A DNA stretch of 39,208 nucleotides from Phycisphaerae bacterium (GTDB lineage: Bacteria > Planctomycetota > Phycisphaerae > Phycisphaerales > SM1A02), in NCBI GenBank assembly GCA_016873275.1, contig VGXO01000026.1:1-39208 (forward strand), read 5' to 3'. Made by a program: the position numbers and the translations under genes. The notes under the pieces are model-generated. The model worked only from the letters and a program-made list of their open reading frames with translations. It was not told the origin of the DNA and did not search any database. Below are positions 1 through 8,600 of this stretch, piece after piece. Positions within the stretch are counted from its first letter, which is position 1. Every line of letters begins with the position of its first letter.

Positions 1-117
1 CCTCCCCTCCGTCTCGCTGGCTTCGCCAGCGAGCCACCTCCCCGACGTCGCTTCGCTCCGTCAGGGAGGAGTTCCGGAACACGACTCCCCGACCTCGCGG
101 CGCTCGGTCGAGGAGGA

Positions 118-173
118 GTTCCGGAGTTCCGGAGTTCCGGGGTTCCGGAGTTCCGGGGTTCAGCAGTTCCGGA
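118..173. repeat. Tandem 8-mer array, unit GTTCCGGA
   Basis: Seven consecutive 8-nt units starting at 118 read GTTCCGGA or GTTCCGGG; the sixth is degenerate. The unit also occurs singly next to the palindrome at 37-69 (near 71-78), so the array probably grew from the flank of that element. It lies outside any gene. Confidence 0.8.
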
Positions 174-600
174 CTGCGCGATCTCGACGTGGTGCGCTTC
201 GGAACTCCTCCCCACGGCTTCGCCGTGGGGAGGTGTCGCCTCGCGGAGCGAGGCGACGGAGGGGACCGACTCCGACGGGTTGCGCGCCACGCGGACTTCG
301 CACGCGGAAGTCCACCGCGTACGTCGGGACCGCACCCGGGAGGATCGTGGCGGACCCGATGCGGGCAGGATGCCCGCGGTCCACCTCGGGCTCGAACGAG
401 TCCCCCACTCTCCCGCGAGCGCAGCGATGCGGGGGAGTCGGGCTTGTCGCGACGCGACAAGTCCGGTGGGGGAAGGTCCGAATCACGACGTGCGGATCGA
501 GGCGCCGACTCGACACGCGACGTCTCGATCGCTGCGCCCTGCGACGCTCGTCGCGCGTCGTGCCACCCTCACCCGCCTCGCGAACTGCGTTCGCGTGGCG

Positions 601-639
601 ACCTCTCCCGCTCGTCGCGGCGCTCCTCGCGGGAGAGGT
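601..639. terminator. Stem-loop just downstream of rsfS
   Basis: Arms 601-611 and 629-639 are perfectly complementary (11 bp) around a 17-nt loop. The hairpin starts about 20 nt past the rsfS stop and could end the hppA-rsfS transcript. There is no T tract, and it also belongs to the local palindrome family, so its role as a terminator is uncertain. Confidence 0.4.
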
Positions 640-660
640 GAAGCCCGCCCGACCGACGTT

Positions 661-1044
661 CTACGCGGTCCCGCGGCGCCAGGGGACCGAGGGCGCGCCC
701 TGCCAGAGCTGCTCGAGGTCGTAGTACGCCCGCTGGTTCGGCTCGAAGAGGTGCGCCACCACGTCCACGAAGTCGACCACCACCCACGAGATCGAGGGAT
801 CGCGGCTCTCGCCGAGGGAGCCGAAGCCCTGCGCCTTGCCGATCTTCTCGATCTCCGTCGCGGTCGACTTCATCTGCCGGCTGCTCGTGCCGGAGCCGAG
901 CACCACGTAGTCGCAGACGGGGCTCGCGCCGCGGACGTCGAGCACCCGCACGTCCTCGAACTTGCGGTCGTGGAGGTGGCGGGCGACCTCGATCGCGAAG
1001 GCGCGGACCTTCTCCGGATCGGTCGAGCTGCGGGATCGGATCAC
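661..1044 (-). CDS. rsfS: Ribosomal silencing factor RsfS
   Basis: 127-residue RsfS/Iojap (DUF143) protein. The family binds ribosomal protein uL14 and blocks joining of the 30S and 50S subunits, lowering translation when nutrients are short. The typical domain core is present: a helix followed by DVRGASPVCDYVVLGSG, then the SRQMKSTATEIEK helix, and the WVVVDFVDVVAHLF strand-helix, ending in the usual YYDLEQLW tail. The length is normal. The start is GTG at 1044, with AGGAG about 7 nt upstream. It begins 10 nt after the hppA stop, so the two are almost certainly cotranscribed. RsfS more often sits beside nadD, so this neighbourhood is unusual. Confidence 0.95.
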   Translation of the reverse strand: MIRSRSSTDPEKVRAFAIEVARHLHDRKFEDVRVLDVRGASPVCDYVVLGSGTSSRQMKSTATEIEKIGKAQGFGSLGESRDPSISWVVVDFVDVVAHLFEPNQRAYYDLEQLWQGAPSVPWRRGTA

Positions 1045-1054
1045 CGGCGGCTCC

Positions 1055-3661
1055 TCATGAGAGCCCGATCCACGACGCCACCATCGGGTGGAACTTGACG
1101 ACGAGTCCCGCGAAGACGACCGAGACGATGCTGACGAGCTTGATCAGGATGTTGAGGGAGGGACCGGAGGTGTCCTTGAAGGGATCGCCCACCGTGTCGC
1201 CGACGACCGCCGCCTTGTGGGCGTCCGACCGCTTGCCGCCGTACTGCCCGGTCTCGATCCACTTCTTGGCGTTGTCCCACGCGCCGCCCGCGTTCGCCAT
1301 GAAGATCGCCACCGCGAATCCCGAGACGAGCGAGCCCGCGAGCATCCCCATCACCCCCGCGACGCCGAGGAGGAGCCCCACCACGACCGGCACGATCACC
1401 GCCATCAGCGAGGGCACCACCATCTCGCGGAGGGCGCCCTGCGTGGAGATCGCCACGCAGTTGGCGTAGTCGGGGTACTGGCGTCCCTCGACGGTGACCT
1501 CGAACGGCCACTTGTTGGGATCGGCGATCTCCGCGTCGATCATGCCGGCGGCGCGGAAGCCGGTCTTCATGATCCCGAACTGGCGGCGGCACTCCATCAT
1601 CATGCGGTAGGCGGCGCGACCGACCGCGTTCATGGTCATCGCGCAGAAGACGAAGACGAGCATCACCCCGATGAAGAGCCCGCTCAGCACCATGGGGTTG
1701 AGCAGGGTCACGTCGAAGGAGGCGAGCAGCTGCGGCAGGCTCGCCGACGCCGCGGGGGCGAGCTCGAACTCGACGTTTCGAAGCCGACCCTCCTCGACCG
1801 CGAGCTGCACCGAGCCGTGGAAGGTGCGGGTATCCGCGTCCCAGGTCGCCTTGAGCGTCGCGGTCGCCGCCTCGATCGCCTCGCGGCGGTCCGGATTCAG
1901 GAGGATCCCGCCCTGCACGCCGCTCGCGCCGGGCAGGGTCAGCGCGAACAAGCCGTCGCCGACGTACGCGGCGCCCCCGGAGTCCTGCATCGACTTCGTC
2001 GCCTCGCCCGACGCGACGATCGACGCGTCACGCACCTGCGAGTCGATCGCCGACTGCACGGTGATCGCGTACGCCGCGAGGAGGGCGAGCGCCGTGAGCG
2101 CCGCCGAGCCGATCGCGAAGCCCTTGCCGGTCGCCGCGGTGGTGTTCCCGAGCGAGTCGAGCATGTCGGTCCGCTCGCGGACGTGCTTGGGCTGGTGGGT
2201 CATCTCCGCGTTGCCGCCCGCGTTGTCCGCGATCGGACCGTACGCGTCGGTCGCGAGGGTGATCGCGAGCGTCGCGAGCATGCCGACCGCGGCGATCGCC
2301 ACGCCGAAGACGCCGAGGAGGAAGACCTGCGACCCGCCCGCCGCGATGAAGGCGACGAGGATCGCGACGACCGTGGTGATCATCGGGATCCAGGTGCTCA
2401 CCATGCCCTCGGCGATGCCCGAGATGATCACGGTGGCGGGACCGGTCTGCGCCTGCTCGCTGATCCGCCGGGTGGGGGCGTGCTCGTAGGAGGTGTAGCG
2501 CTCGGTGCCCCAGGCGATCACCAGTCCCGCGAGGAGACCCGCCACGATCGCGATCCAGAGCCCGACCCAGCTCACCACCGGCACGCTGCCGAGGAGCACC
2601 CAGAGGAGCCCCGCCGAGCCGCCCACGATGAGCAGGCTCGACGCCCACACGCCGAGGTGCAGGCTCTTCAGGAGCTCGCCCATCGTCGCGCCCTCGCGGG
2701 TGCGGACGAGGAAGATCGAGATCGCCGAGGCGATGATCCCGAGCCCCGCGAGCGCCGCCGGCACCGCGACGAGCTGGATCGCGTGCTCGCTGGTGAACGC
2801 CTTGAACTCGCCGGTCGTGTCGCTCGCGAGGCGGAACGCCGCCGCCGCCGCGAGCGCCATCGCCGCGAGGATCGATCCGTAGTAGCTCTCGTAGAGGTCC
2901 GCGCCCATGCCGGCGACGTCGCCGACGTTGTCGCCCACGTTGTCGGCGATCGTCGCGGGATTGCGGGCGTCGTCCTCGGGAATGCCCGCCTCGACCTTGC
3001 CGACGAGGTCGGCGCCGACGTCGGCGGCCTTCGTGTAGATGCCGCCGCCCACGCGGCTGAAGAGCGCCTGGAGGCTCGCGCCCATCGCGAAGCTCAGGGT
3101 GGCGGTGGTCACCGCGACGAGATCGGTCTCCCCGAGCACCTGCGTGAGCACGAGGAACCACGCGGAGACGTCGAGGATCGCGAAGCCGGTGACGCAGAGA
3201 CCCATCACGGCGCCCGCGCGGAAGGCGACGGTCAAGCCATCGTTCAGCGACTGCTTCGCCGCCGCCGCGGTCCGGGCGGAGGCATTGGTCGCGGTCTTCA
3301 TCCCGAAGAAGCCGCAGATTCCCGAGAGAAGCCCGGCGATCGGCACGCCGATCGCGCTCATCGGTGCCTGCAGACCGGTGGCGCCCATCGCGATCAGGAC
3401 GCCGATGAGCAGCACGAACACCACCGAGACGACCTTCCACTGCGCCCGGAGGTAGGCATAGGCGCCCGCCCGCACCGCCGCGGCGACCCGGACCATGCCC
3501 TCATCGCCCTCGCTGCGGGCGACGACGGATCCGTAGAACGCCCACGCCATGAACAGCGCCACCACGCCGCCGATCGGAGCGAGGTACCACGCGGCGGGGA
3601 TCGCGACCGCCACGGTCTCGGCGGCGGAGGCGAGGGAGGGGTCGGACTGCAATGCAACCAT
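1055..3661 (-). CDS. hppA: Membrane-bound cation-pumping pyrophosphatase
   Basis: 868-residue integral membrane pyrophosphatase, which hydrolyses PPi and pumps H+ and/or Na+ across the membrane. The diagnostic motifs are present: DVGADLVGKVEAGIPEDD, then ADNVGDNVGDVAGMGADLYE, ATDAYGPIADNAGGNAEM, GGAWDNAKKWIE and GDTVGDPFKDTSGPSLN, all carrying substrate/Mg-binding Asp and Lys. GNTTAATGKG at 505-514 has Ala where K+-independent pumps have Lys, placing it in the K+-dependent subfamily; whether it pumps Na+ or H+ is not decided by this. A soluble stretch of about 110 residues (540-650) separates two membrane segments, longer than I expect for the family. The start ATG at 3661 has GGAG upstream; a GTG at 3715 would add 18 unlikely residues. 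Confidence 0.96.
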   Translation of the reverse strand: MVALQSDPSLASAAETVAVAIPAAWYLAPIGGVVALFMAWAFYGSVVARSEGDEGMVRVAAAVRAGAYAYLRAQWKVVSVVFVLLIGVLIAMGATGLQAPMSAIGVPIAGLLSGICGFFGMKTATNASARTAAAAKQSLNDGLTVAFRAGAVMGLCVTGFAILDVSAWFLVLTQVLGETDLVAVTTATLSFAMGASLQALFSRVGGGIYTKAADVGADLVGKVEAGIPEDDARNPATIADNVGDNVGDVAGMGADLYESYYGSILAAMALAAAAAFRLASDTTGEFKAFTSEHAIQLVAVPAALAGLGIIASAISIFLVRTREGATMGELLKSLHLGVWASSLLIVGGSAGLLWVLLGSVPVVSWVGLWIAIVAGLLAGLVIAWGTERYTSYEHAPTRRISEQAQTGPATVIISGIAEGMVSTWIPMITTVVAILVAFIAAGGSQVFLLGVFGVAIAAVGMLATLAITLATDAYGPIADNAGGNAEMTHQPKHVRERTDMLDSLGNTTAATGKGFAIGSAALTALALLAAYAITVQSAIDSQVRDASIVASGEATKSMQDSGGAAYVGDGLFALTLPGASGVQGGILLNPDRREAIEAATATLKATWDADTRTFHGSVQLAVEEGRLRNVEFELAPAASASLPQLLASFDVTLLNPMVLSGLFIGVMLVFVFCAMTMNAVGRAAYRMMMECRRQFGIMKTGFRAAGMIDAEIADPNKWPFEVTVEGRQYPDYANCVAISTQGALREMVVPSLMAVIVPVVVGLLLGVAGVMGMLAGSLVSGFAVAIFMANAGGAWDNAKKWIETGQYGGKRSDAHKAAVVGDTVGDPFKDTSGPSLNILIKLVSIVSVVFAGLVVKFHPMVASWIGLS

Positions 3662-3811
3662 CGGTCGTGGCTCCAGCACTGGTTCTTGAAGACGCCATCG
3701 CCGGTCTCGGGACACGCCGGGACCGGCGACGCTATGAAGACAGGTTCGTCGGAACGCGCGAGGCCGAGGCAGGAGGATCCCCCGAGCGCCTCGGTCGCGA
3801 CGACCCCACGG

Positions 3812-4033
3812 TCAACTCGGACGTGGCGCAGGACGCGACATGGGACCGGCGAAGTCGCGGGTCACGCGGACCTCGCGGCGGCGCATGTCGCGACGACGGC
3901 GCTCCGAGGGCTTCTCGTAGTACTGCCGCCGCTTGATGTCCTTGGTGAGCCCTTCCTTATCGCACAACTTCTTGAAGCGGCGGAGCATCTGTTCCGCGCT
4001 CTCGCCGCCGCGAGCCTTGATCCGAATCGCCAT
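3812..4033 (-). CDS. rpsU: Small ribosomal subunit protein bS21
   Basis: 73-residue bS21 protein of the 30S subunit, located near the 3' end of 16S rRNA, where it assists initiation. MAIRIKARGGESAEQMLRRF followed by a basic KKLCDKEGLTKDIKRRQYYE segment and an Arg-rich tail match the family. The family's normal length is about 60-75 residues. The ATG at 4033 is chosen because the match begins there; an open extension to 4123 has no family similarity. A candidate promoter lies upstream at 4094-4123. A gap of 150 nt, without an obvious terminator, separates it from hppA on the same strand. Confidence 0.95.
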   Translation of the reverse strand: MAIRIKARGGESAEQMLRRFKKLCDKEGLTKDIKRRQYYEKPSERRRRDMRRREVRVTRDFAGPMSRPAPRPS

Positions 4034-4093
4034 GAGGTCTGCCTTGGGGTCCGAAGGGTCGATCTGCTCCCCGGACGGACCGGGGAATCGGGC

Positions 4094-4123
4094 ATTACTA
4101 CAGACCGCCCCCCCGCTTGGCAA
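4094..4123 (-). promoter_or_regulatory. Candidate promoter for rpsU
   Basis: On the minus strand TTGCCA (4123-4118) is followed after 17 nt by TAGTAAT (4100-4094), about 60 nt upstream of the rpsU ATG. The -35 matches TTGACA at five of six bases; the -10 is weaker. A 13-nt perfect inverted repeat, CGCTTG-G-CAAGCG (4114-4126), covers the -35 and could be an operator, though this is inference. Confidence 0.5.
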
Positions 4124-4184
4124 GCGTCTGCTTCATGGATGGAGTCCCCTCGCGCTCTCGGGCGGCGTCCGCCGGAGGTCCGGC

Positions 4185-4190
4185 TACCCT
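4185..4190 (+). promoter_or_regulatory. Possible -10 box upstream of the NYN gene
   Basis: GCTACCCT at 4183-4190 resembles the GCTAC-nn-T boxes seen before several other genes here (9676, 28731). It lies about 82 nt upstream of the start at 4272. No convincing -35 is visible, so this is a weak call. Confidence 0.25.
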
Positions 4191-4271
4191 CGGGAACGCG
4201 GAAATCGCCCCTTCCGGGTCGCTCGGGTCACTCTCCGGCTCGCCCCCCAGATCGCTCCCCCAAGTCGCCTC

Positions 4272-5003
4272 ATGGTCCTCCTCGTCGACGGGAACAACGT
4301 CTTGCACGTCGAGGGCGTCCTCCCCTCCGAGGTCGCCGGCGGCGGCGCCGTCGAGCTTGCGGGACTGATCAGCCGCAGCCGCTACCGCCATGACGAGGCG
4401 GTGATCGTCCTTGATGGTCCGGGCGACGCCGCCCTCGACCTCCCCGGGCGGGTCCGGATCATCCACTCTGGACGCCACCGCACCGCCGACGAGGTGATCG
4501 TGGACCTCGTCGAGCGCAGCTCGACGCCGCGGTCGATCGTGGTGGCGAGCTCCGACCGGGAGATCCTCCGCCGCGCCCGCCGCCGCCGCTGCCGGGTGCT
4601 CACCGCGGAGGAGTTCCTCGCCCAAGTTGGCCGCGACGCGGTCGCCGACCGCCGCCGCGCCTCGGCTCGCCCGACGCCTCCCGCCGGCAGCACCGAGCGG
4701 TGGATCCGCGAGTTCGGCGTGCCACCGGAGTGGCTCGAGCTTCCCGCGGCAGGGACCGCGCCTCCTTCACCGGAGGCTTCGTCCTCGCAGGCTTCGTCTC
4801 CGGAGGCTTCCTCGCCGCTCCCCGCGCCTCCCGCCTCGGCGCCTCCGCGCGACGAGGCGCCGACGCGAGGTCCGGAGCCTCCGCGGCACCATCCCCGTCG
4901 TGCCCTCGAGGGGGTGCGGCGGCTCGACGAGGTCGATCCGCGCGAGCTCGAGCGGTTCGACATGGGCGAGTGGATCGATCGACCGCCGCCCTCCTCCGCT
5001 TGA
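4272..5003 (+). CDS. YacP-like NYN-domain (PIN-like) protein
   Basis: 243-residue protein with an N-terminal NYN domain of the YacP type (about residues 1-135), a PIN-like fold expected to act as a Mg-dependent ribonuclease. The start MVLLVDGNNVLH gives the first acidic residue; VIVLDGPGD, HRTADEVIVDLVE and VVASSDREI carry the other conserved acids in the expected order. Residues about 150-210 are a Pro/Ser/Ala-rich linker with repeated EASS units. The protein ends in a short charged motif, RRLDEVDPRELERFDMGEW, which may be a docking tail. The ATG at 4272 is chosen because the beta-strand opening of the domain begins immediately there. pdxH follows after 38 nt on the same strand. Confidence 0.85.
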   Translation: MVLLVDGNNVLHVEGVLPSEVAGGGAVELAGLISRSRYRHDEAVIVLDGPGDAALDLPGRVRIIHSGRHRTADEVIVDLVERSSTPRSIVVASSDREILRRARRRRCRVLTAEEFLAQVGRDAVADRRRASARPTPPAGSTERWIREFGVPPEWLELPAAGTAPPSPEASSSQASSPEASSPLPAPPASAPPRDEAPTRGPEPPRHHPRRALEGVRRLDEVDPRELERFDMGEWIDRPPPSSA

Positions 5004-5041
5004 CGATCCCGCCCGACCCGAGGACCGTCCGCACTACCGCC

Positions 5042-5644
5042 ATGAGCCTCGACTTCGACCGCCCCCCCGCCGATCCCGTCACCCTCGCCCGCGCGTGGTT
5101 CAAGGACGCCGAGGGCACCGGGCTTCCGAATCCCAACGCGATGACCGTCGCGACGATCGATCCGGATGGTCGACCGTCGGCGCGGATCGTCCTCCTCCGC
5201 GGCTTCGACGAGCGCGGCGCGGTCTTCTTCACGAACCGCGAGAGCCGCAAGGGCGTCGCCCTCGAGGCGCACCCGCGGGCGGCGCTCCTCTTCCACTGGG
5301 ATCCGCTCGACCGGCAGATCCGGATCGAGGGTCGCGTCACGCACGCGAGCGACGAGGAGTCGGACGGCTACTTCGCGGCGCGCGCCCGCGAGAGCCAGAT
5401 CAACGCGTGGGCGAGCAGCCAGTCCCGCCCGGTCGAGGACCGCGCGACGATGATCGCCCTGCAGCGGGCGATGACCGAGCGCTTCGCCGGTCGCGAGGTG
5501 CCGCGTCCGCCGCACTGGGGCGGCTACCGCGTCTCCCTCGACCGCCTCGAGTTCTGGCAGGGCGACCGCCACCGCTTCCACGACCGCGTCATCTACCTGC
5601 ATGACGAGCGCGGCGGCTGGATCACCCAGCGGCTCTGCCCCTGA
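5042..5644 (+). CDS. pdxH: Pyridoxamine 5'-phosphate oxidase
   Basis: 200-residue FMN enzyme that oxidises pyridoxamine or pyridoxine 5'-phosphate to pyridoxal 5'-phosphate, the last step of B6 salvage and of the DXP-dependent pathway. It shows the full family pattern: NPNAMTVATIDPDGRPSARI, VLLRGFDERGAVFFTNRESR (FMN phosphate contacts), FHWDPLDRQIRIEGRV, the SQINAWASSQSRPV segment, PPHWGGYRV, and the C-terminal signature EFWQGDRHRFHDR. The length is normal. The ATG at 5042 lies 38 nt after the NYN gene and the two may be cotranscribed. It converges on dnaE with 21 nt between the stops and no visible hairpin. It is functionally connected to the PLP-type aminotransferase near 10.1-11.1 kb only in a general sense. 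Confidence 0.95.
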   Translation: MSLDFDRPPADPVTLARAWFKDAEGTGLPNPNAMTVATIDPDGRPSARIVLLRGFDERGAVFFTNRESRKGVALEAHPRAALLFHWDPLDRQIRIEGRVTHASDEESDGYFAARARESQINAWASSQSRPVEDRATMIALQRAMTERFAGREVPRPPHWGGYRVSLDRLEFWQGDRHRFHDRVIYLHDERGGWITQRLCP

Positions 5645-5665
5645 CGACCTGCGCCCGATCGGCGA

Positions 5666-8600
5666 TCACCCGTACGCCGGCTCCTCGACCCGCGGCGGAC
5701 CGCGCCGCGGCGAGCGCTGCCGCGGCGGTCGATGACCACCCCGCACCCGCACCCCCGCGGCGCCGACGAGCTCGCCGAGGCGATGCATCAGGTCCGCGGT
5801 CGGCACCACGCGGAGCCCGCGCGGCACGATCACCACCGACTCCCCGCCGAGCTCGAGGGTCACCGTCACCTCGACCGGACGCCCCCGCAGCGAGGAGACG
5901 CTCGACGCCGCCTGCCGCAGCAGCCCGTGCACGAGCTGGAGCGTCGCCTCGGGCGAGGGACCGCCGTCGGTCTTGGTGGGCACGAGCACCTCGAGCCGCG
6001 TCGCGAGGTGAAGCGGCGCCTCGGTGATCGGGATCGCCTTGTCGATGAGGAGCGTCGCGCCGCCGCGGGAGCGGTCCACCACGCCGAGGAGGAGGATGAT
6101 CCGGTCGAGCGCGAGGAGCTCGGCGTGGGTGCTGAAGGTCTCGGGGAAGGCGATCGCCTCGACGACGCCCGCCGCGTCGTCGAGCTTGACCCGCGCCATC
6201 CGCTCGCCGCGCTTCGTCGCGAGCGCCCGCGACTCGACCACGGTCCCTCCGAGGATGACCGAGGCGCCGTCGGGAAGCTCGGCGAACTCCGCGGCGCGGT
6301 GGGTCGCGAACTCCTTGATCCACGCCCGCCACTCGTCGAGGGGATGCCCGGAGACGTGGAAGCCGAGCGCCTCCTTCTCCTGCGCGAGCGTCTCGGCGCG
6401 GGTCCACGCCGGCGCCGACTTGAGCGGGATCTCCGGCGCCGCCGCGGCGGCGCCCGACGCCCCCTCGCCGCCTCCGCCGAAGAGGCTGTCCTGACCGCTC
6501 CGCCGCGCCTCCGCGGCGCGACGCGACGCCGCCATGCAGTCGGGGATCGTCGCGAGCATCGAGGGTCGCCGCTCGAGCCCGTGGAGCGAGTCGAGGCATC
6601 CCGCCTTGACGAGGAGCTCGACCGTCTTCGGGGTCACCCGCGTGGGGTCGATCCGCTCGCAGAAGTCAAAGAGCGACCGATAGGGACCGTGCGCCTCGCG
6701 CTCCGCGATCGCCTCGCGGATCGCCTGCGAGGGCAGGTTCTTCACCGCCTTCAGCCCGAACCGGATGTGCCCGCGCGAGGCGGTGCGCGGCTCGCCCTCG
6801 TCGAAGCCGACGAGGAAGTCGGCGCCGGAGGCGTTGAGGTCGGGCGGGCGCACCTCGACGCCGAGGTGCGGGCGGCCCGGCGCGTGGTCGGGCCAGGGCA
6901 GGCGGCGGCACTCCTCGAGGTACTCCGCCCACTCCTCGACCTTCCGCGCCTGGCTCTCGAAGGTGAGCACCGCCGCGAGGTACTGCGCCGGGAAGTAGGT
7001 CTTCAGGAAGGCGGTCTGGTAGGCGACGATCGCGTAGCCGGTCGAGTGGCTCTTGTTGAAGCCGTAGCCGGCGAAGCGGAGGATCAGCTCGAAGAGCTCG
7101 TCCGCCCCGCGGGCATCGACGCCGCGGGAGGCGGCGCCCTTGGCGAAGTCGCTCCGCGCCGCGTCGATCGTCGACGCCTTCTTCTTCGAGATCGCCTTGA
7201 TGATCGTGTACGCGCCGCGGAGCGGGATCCCGCCGAGGCGATGCAGCACCTGCATCACCTGCTCCTGGTAGACCATGATCCCGTAGGTCTCGGCGACGAG
7301 CTCGTCGACGAGCGGGTGGACGCTCGGGACCGCCTGCCGCCCGTGCTTGCGGGCGTTGTAGTCGGGGATCAGGTCCATCGGACCCGGGCGGTAGAGGGCG
7401 TTCGCCGCGATGAGGTCCTCGATCCGGTCCGGCTGCATCTCGAGGAGCAGCCGCCGCATCCCGCCGGACTCGAACTGGAAGATGCCCGCGGTCTCGCCGC
7501 GACGGAAGAGCCCGAAGACCTTCTGGTCGGCGAAGTCGAGGCGGTCGAGATCGAGCGGGTCGAGGCTGCTCGACGCGCTGCTCGACGCGCCGACCGCGCG
7601 GCGGATCTCCTCCTCGGAGAGCGTCTCCCGCACGAGCCTCTTCGCGAGCTCGATCGTCGAGAGCGTGCGGAGCCCGAGGAAGTCCATCTTGAGGAGCCCG
7701 ACCCGCTCGCAGGTCGGACCATCCCACTGCGTGACGACCGCCTCCGAGTCGCCGCCGGAGGCGCGGCAGAGCGGGACGATCTCCTCGAGCGGTCGGGTCG
7801 CGATCACCACGCCCGCGGCGTGCACGCCGGCGTGGCGGGCATGGTCCTCGAGCGCCTGCGCGACCTCGAGCACCCGCTTCACCGTCGCGTCCTGCGCCGC
7901 ATCGCGGAGCTCCGGGCTCTTCTCGAGCGCCTCCTCGACGGTGATGTGGAGCTCCGGCGGCACGAGGTTCGCGAGGCGCTGACCATCCGCCGGCGCGAGC
8001 CCCATCACCCGCGCGACGTCCTTGATCGCCGCCTTCGCCTTCAGCCGCCCGAAGGTGATGATCTGCGCGACGTGCCCGTACTTCTGCCGGACGTGCTCGA
8101 GCACCGCGGCGCGACCGTCCTGGCAGATGTCGATGTCGATGTCGGGGTACTCGGTGCGGTCCGGGTCGGTGAAGCGCTCGAAGAGGAGTCCGTACCGCTC
8201 GGGGCAGGCGTTCGAGAGCCCGAGCACGTAGCCGACCATCGTGCCGACGCCGGAGCCCCTCGCGACCGCGGGGATCCCCTGCTGGCGCGCCCAGTTCACG
8301 AAGTCCCAGACGATCAGGAAGTAGGGCGTGATGAGCTTCGCGGAGAGGATCCCGAGCTCCCGCTCGAGCCGCGCCCGGATCGCCTCGCCGCCCGCGTCGG
8401 CGCCGTAGCGCCAGCGGAGCCCCGCCTCGCAGAGCGCCCGCAGCGCCTCGTCGCACTCCTTCCGGAGCCGGGCGAGCTCCGCGTCCTTCGGTCCCTCCTC
8501 GTCCGCGGCGTAGGGTCGCACCTCGACGGTCGCGCTCGCGCGGGCGAACCAACCCTCGACGTCCGCCGGATCGAGCGCGGGCATCTTCCCGTGCCGCAGC

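Larger units (their letters stand above)
1..660. repeat. Gene-free field of short palindromes (REP-like)
   Basis: No credible gene is visible in this stretch; its open frames are low-complexity Arg/Ser/Pro-rich and overlap palindromes. It holds at least eight stem-loops: 13-33 (9-bp stem, TTC loop), 37-69 (11-bp stem with one G-T pair), about 85-115, 207-233 (perfect 12-bp stem, TTC loop), 235-257 (perfect 10-bp stem, GGA loop), 407-438 (10-bp arms), 443-461 (8-bp arms, GAC loop) and 601-639 (perfect 11-bp arms). Several share CTCCC/GGGAG arms and a loop resembling GAGCGAAGCGAC, so they look like variants of one dispersed element. The stem-loops are seen directly; calling them REP-like is inference. 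Confidence 0.6.

Noticed and set aside
3662-3715. GTG start extending the pyrophosphatase by 18 residues
   Set aside because: The extra residues are Arg/Pro-rich and do not look like the start of this membrane protein; ATG 3661 has GGAG upstream and fits the family.
1088-4393. A 1101-codon plus-strand frame covering hppA and rpsU
   Set aside because: It spans two clear minus-strand genes, has low-complexity Arg/His/Asp content, and no ribosome site or domain.
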